Of a stretch of DNA of 58,626 nt, positions 57,501 through 58,626 are shown in pieces. How positions within the stretch are numbered: position 1 is the stretch's first letter; the number at the start of each line of letters is the position of its first letter. The translations under genes and the position numbers were made by a program. This stretch comes from CAZXYS01 sp964645005 (lineage in GTDB: Bacteria; Bacteroidota; Ignavibacteria; Kapaibacteriales; UBA2268), in assembly GCA_964645005.1 (NCBI GenBank), contig CAZXYS010000028.1:1-58626 (forward strand), written 5' to 3'. Below the pieces are notes generated by a model that worked only from the letters and a program-made list of their open reading frames with translations, was not told the origin of the DNA and did not search any database.

Positions 57501-58626
57501 TGCTTATGATGGTACTGCTCCAGGCGGCGTAGTAACATTTGACGACGGTACATTCACTGTAGTCACCGAGAAGACAGTAAGTTCATCATTAACTATCAAC
57601 GGACAGGGCTATTCAGCTACTACGGTTCTCGACGGTAGTTATAAGAATGGCTCCATTGTAAATGGTGGAGATAGAATGTTTACCATCGAGGCTAACGATG
57701 TTACATTCTCCGGATTCAAAATTGATCTTGGAGATGATGATACTGACTTCGATGTTGGTATTTTCAAGAGAGATACTTATACGGACTTTACTCTTGAAGA
57801 TAACTGGATGGTATATGCTGAAGGGGGTAATGCTGTTGGAGAGCAGTTGGTTCATATTAGACCAGGCGATAATTCTACAGTGAGAAATAACCTGTTAGAG
57901 GCATCATCCGGTAACTCAACAGTTTATCTATCAGCACAATCATCAGGTAATGTGGTCAATAGATTTACTTTTGAAGAAAATGAAATACAACCTTATCCTA
58001 CTGCTGACGGCGGTGTTAATTCACCCTATGGTGCCGTAATTAACCCCATAAATTGTGGTGTTACAAATTCAACAATAAGCAGTAATACTTTCACTCAAAC
58101 AGCTTGGGTATGGCTTGGTGCCGGTAGCGCATCACCCAATAGACCAACTCATGACGTTACAGTTAGCTGTAATTATTTCTATGATAATGTGGGTTATAAT
58201 TATTCAGGACATGAGTTAGGTGCTATAGTTATTACTTCAGAAAATGACGGTGTTGCTACATATAATATCGATGTTAGACAAAATTACTTCTCAGGAGCCG
58301 GCGCTGATCAGAGCGTTGGTGGTGCTGTAACAATTTCCGATTTTGACAACACTACCGCTGACTTAAGTAATATTTCGGTTAATCAAAACTATTTTGAAAC
58401 CGATAATTACAAGGCTATCGTTTATGAGAATGGCGCTGCTTCAGATGTAATCGACGCTGATAATAACTATTACGGCGATCAATACGGACCAGAGCATCCG
58501 GATAACGCATGGGGCGGTATTTCACCGCATCCTGGCGCAGAAATAGACGGTGCATCAGGTACTGTTAGTTTCGTACCGTTTTGGACTTCGATAAGCGGCG
58601 ATGTTTGCTCCTACACAGGCGTTGAA
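54541..58626 (+). CDS. Large parallel beta-helix surface protein (3' end outside window)
   Basis: Open from ATG at 54541 to the window edge, at least 1362 residues including the gap. The signal peptide ends near residue 22 (TKA). The start EEYYVSSDIGVDNLSNDG is typical of pectate lyase-like, DUF1565/NosD-type proteins. Many short strands with I-x-x-N-x-I patterns suggest a right-handed beta-helix. Domain ends are marked by N-x-W-W or Y-Y motifs: NWWDSDAGP (56182), NWWASTNGP (57280), NYYGDQYGP (58464), about 1.1 kb apart. Function could be carbohydrate binding or cleavage, or structural. A T9SS C-terminal domain may lie beyond the window. Confidence 0.85.
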   Translation, partial: MQRIARVFVLVLLFLATTIAMTKAEEYYVSSDIGVDNLSNDGQSWSESWASITFTLNQVSRGDIIYVDGNGDDNEYYEHVFITRNDLQIIGDDRNDAGGVPILKYGGWYGGSDPIVGFDVQADNITIRNFKIQDFVANSDGGDFANDGGVGVYVFNETSGHIFDQLQISNCTWGVYVREGAVTQILNSSIDLDNNGKVGGDGGTGIMVWTSVADIDLDAIYIGVEKDGSFTPASNTISNCPTNGIQYGRQGDDVNAEGSYIMHNLIKNCGSVAADETEGYGIAIWNLLGSVDISENTIGESPAGTNQNRGLYLSCVNIDESNNDVYVHDNQFYIEDEIIVAADEDYAGEVLYDIWWNNSNDFGGSVKHTAAALEGSINEIVASRTNSNNRRFIRYNIQDAIDDSFDDDRVMVSEGSFDECLDVPVSIELFSASELTILSGSQDKPIVTXXXXXXXXXXXXXXXXXXXXXXXXXXXXXXXXXXTSNTLTNVDVLSNSISNSHYGIANYANSSTMSVHVKYHDFADSDYSAAGQLAVFNSSTVTLDASNNWWDSDAGPLHDDNPFNKPSQTVGAEGEMIFTPWLASALNFGSDCLNASDLAETFGGPVYLYNSAETILRGEFPSIQSAVDAVAADGDHIIAKEGTYAEQVTVYEQVYLRGKKPGTPGTGIPDGTEDAWTNGTPGTGSGPVITYDGTLSDMVYFSEDNITMRGFNFDMSGAASKGIQFTGNLNNSTVEYCNFDMNTGDKGIEANNGNGVTGMDVNYNKFMTSSSSTFFGTTPNASTMTNISLANNNITGNSGIVLYFGAAQIDGFTATSNTFADGGILVGQPSSTTTGYIADFQIQNNWFLDGSNDEPALFIEKNIQASADLDDNDWSTDMVFWNNQVLDTDADPAVGFESSSYSVDAGDNLDARSNWWASTNGPSVKNDAPEYEYADLELNAYQYGDQGSMVTPGVDFVRWYDDASMSDLYGPIWNDDSPQEYYAALQFAYDGTAPGGVVTFDDGTFTVVTEKTVSSSLTINGQGYSATTVLDGSYKNGSIVNGGDRMFTIEANDVTFSGFKIDLGDDDTDFDVGIFKRDTYTDFTLEDNWMVYAEGGNAVGEQLVHIRPGDNSTVRNNLLEASSGNSTVYLSAQSSGNVVNRFTFEENEIQPYPTADGGVNSPYGAVINPINCGVTNSTISSNTFTQTAWVWLGAGSASPNRPTHDVTVSCNYFYDNVGYNYSGHELGAIVITSENDGVATYNIDVRQNYFSGAGADQSVGGAVTISDFDNTTADLSNISVNQNYFETDNYKAIVYENGAASDVIDADNNYYGDQYGPEHPDNAWGGISPHPGAEIDGASGTVSFVPFWTSISGDVCSYTGVE
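55887..55986. other. Assembly gap (100 N)
   Basis: Placeholder of 100 N in the beta-helix gene. The frames on both sides agree with a length of one more than a multiple of three, as drawn. The flanks have no identifiable repeat in the window, so the true size cannot be predicted. Confidence 0.95.

Noticed and set aside
1..58626. tRNA, rRNA, phage or complete insertion sequence genes
   Set aside because: No cloverleaf with a GTTCGA-type arm, no rRNA motifs and no transposase or integrase domain were found on either strand; the fibre-like proteins resemble tail fibres, but no other phage genes are present.

Overview
This window looks like chromosomal DNA from a Gram-negative, AT-rich member of the Bacteroidota/Chlorobiota/Ignavibacteriota group; a Kapaibacteriales- or Ignavibacteria-like genome would fit. 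The basis is two secreted proteins with type IX secretion (T9SS) C-terminal signals, modular proteins with the GGDL-x-G-x-YPNP motif typical of that phylum group, an OmpA-type barrel protein, Lgt and RsmB. The placement is inference. Three runs of exactly 100 N (21106-21205, 48069-48168, 55887-55986) are assembly gaps. Two of them lie inside near-identical repeats, so this is probably a scaffolded draft or metagenome assembly.

Layout. 1-6.4 kb (minus strand): a phosphoesterase translationally coupled to a CstA-type transporter, a pRiA4b ORF-3-like protein, a decayed plsY remnant, a D-threonine aldolase-like PLP enzyme and an M15 peptidase. 6.5-14.8 kb (plus): a TPR protein followed by a surface-polysaccharide cluster with five glycosyltransferases and gmd/fcl for GDP-L-fucose. 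14.8-19 kb: two short palindromic repeat elements, a STAS protein, a dCMP deaminase, a PAP2 phosphatase and a GT39-like membrane glycosyltransferase. 19.3-28.2 kb (plus): locus 1, a giant modular fibre-like protein, a T9SS partner protein and an OmpA-domain barrel protein. 28.2-30.3 kb: a frameshifted PIN-domain/partner gene pair, then an 860-bp gene-free stretch with three long hairpins. 30.3-44.8 kb: mostly housekeeping and signalling genes on the minus strand (two-component system, lgt, PLP decarboxylase, M49-like peptidase, GT-C-like protein, DnaQ-UvrC hybrid, HAD hydrolase, rsmB-like). 45.2-58.6 kb (plus): locus 2, a T9SS partner protein, a second giant fibre-like protein, a terminator, and a large parallel beta-helix protein cut off by the window end.

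The most interesting theme is the pair of surface loci. Each combines a giant, tandemly repetitive, tail-fibre-like secreted protein with a small T9SS-type protein that shares a GG...GQ...GFW N-terminal pattern. All three surface transcription units have sigma-54-like -24/-12 elements upstream: two full matches (45213, 54161) and one near match (19291). They may be co-regulated building blocks of one cell-surface structure. A second theme is three tandem hairpins at 29627-30094. Their closing stems differ in sequence but are compensated on both sides, keep an A/C mismatch at the same place, and on the minus strand are followed by T-rich runs. A third theme is gene decay: the plsY remnant and both genes of the PIN pair each carry a frameshift repaired by adding one A.
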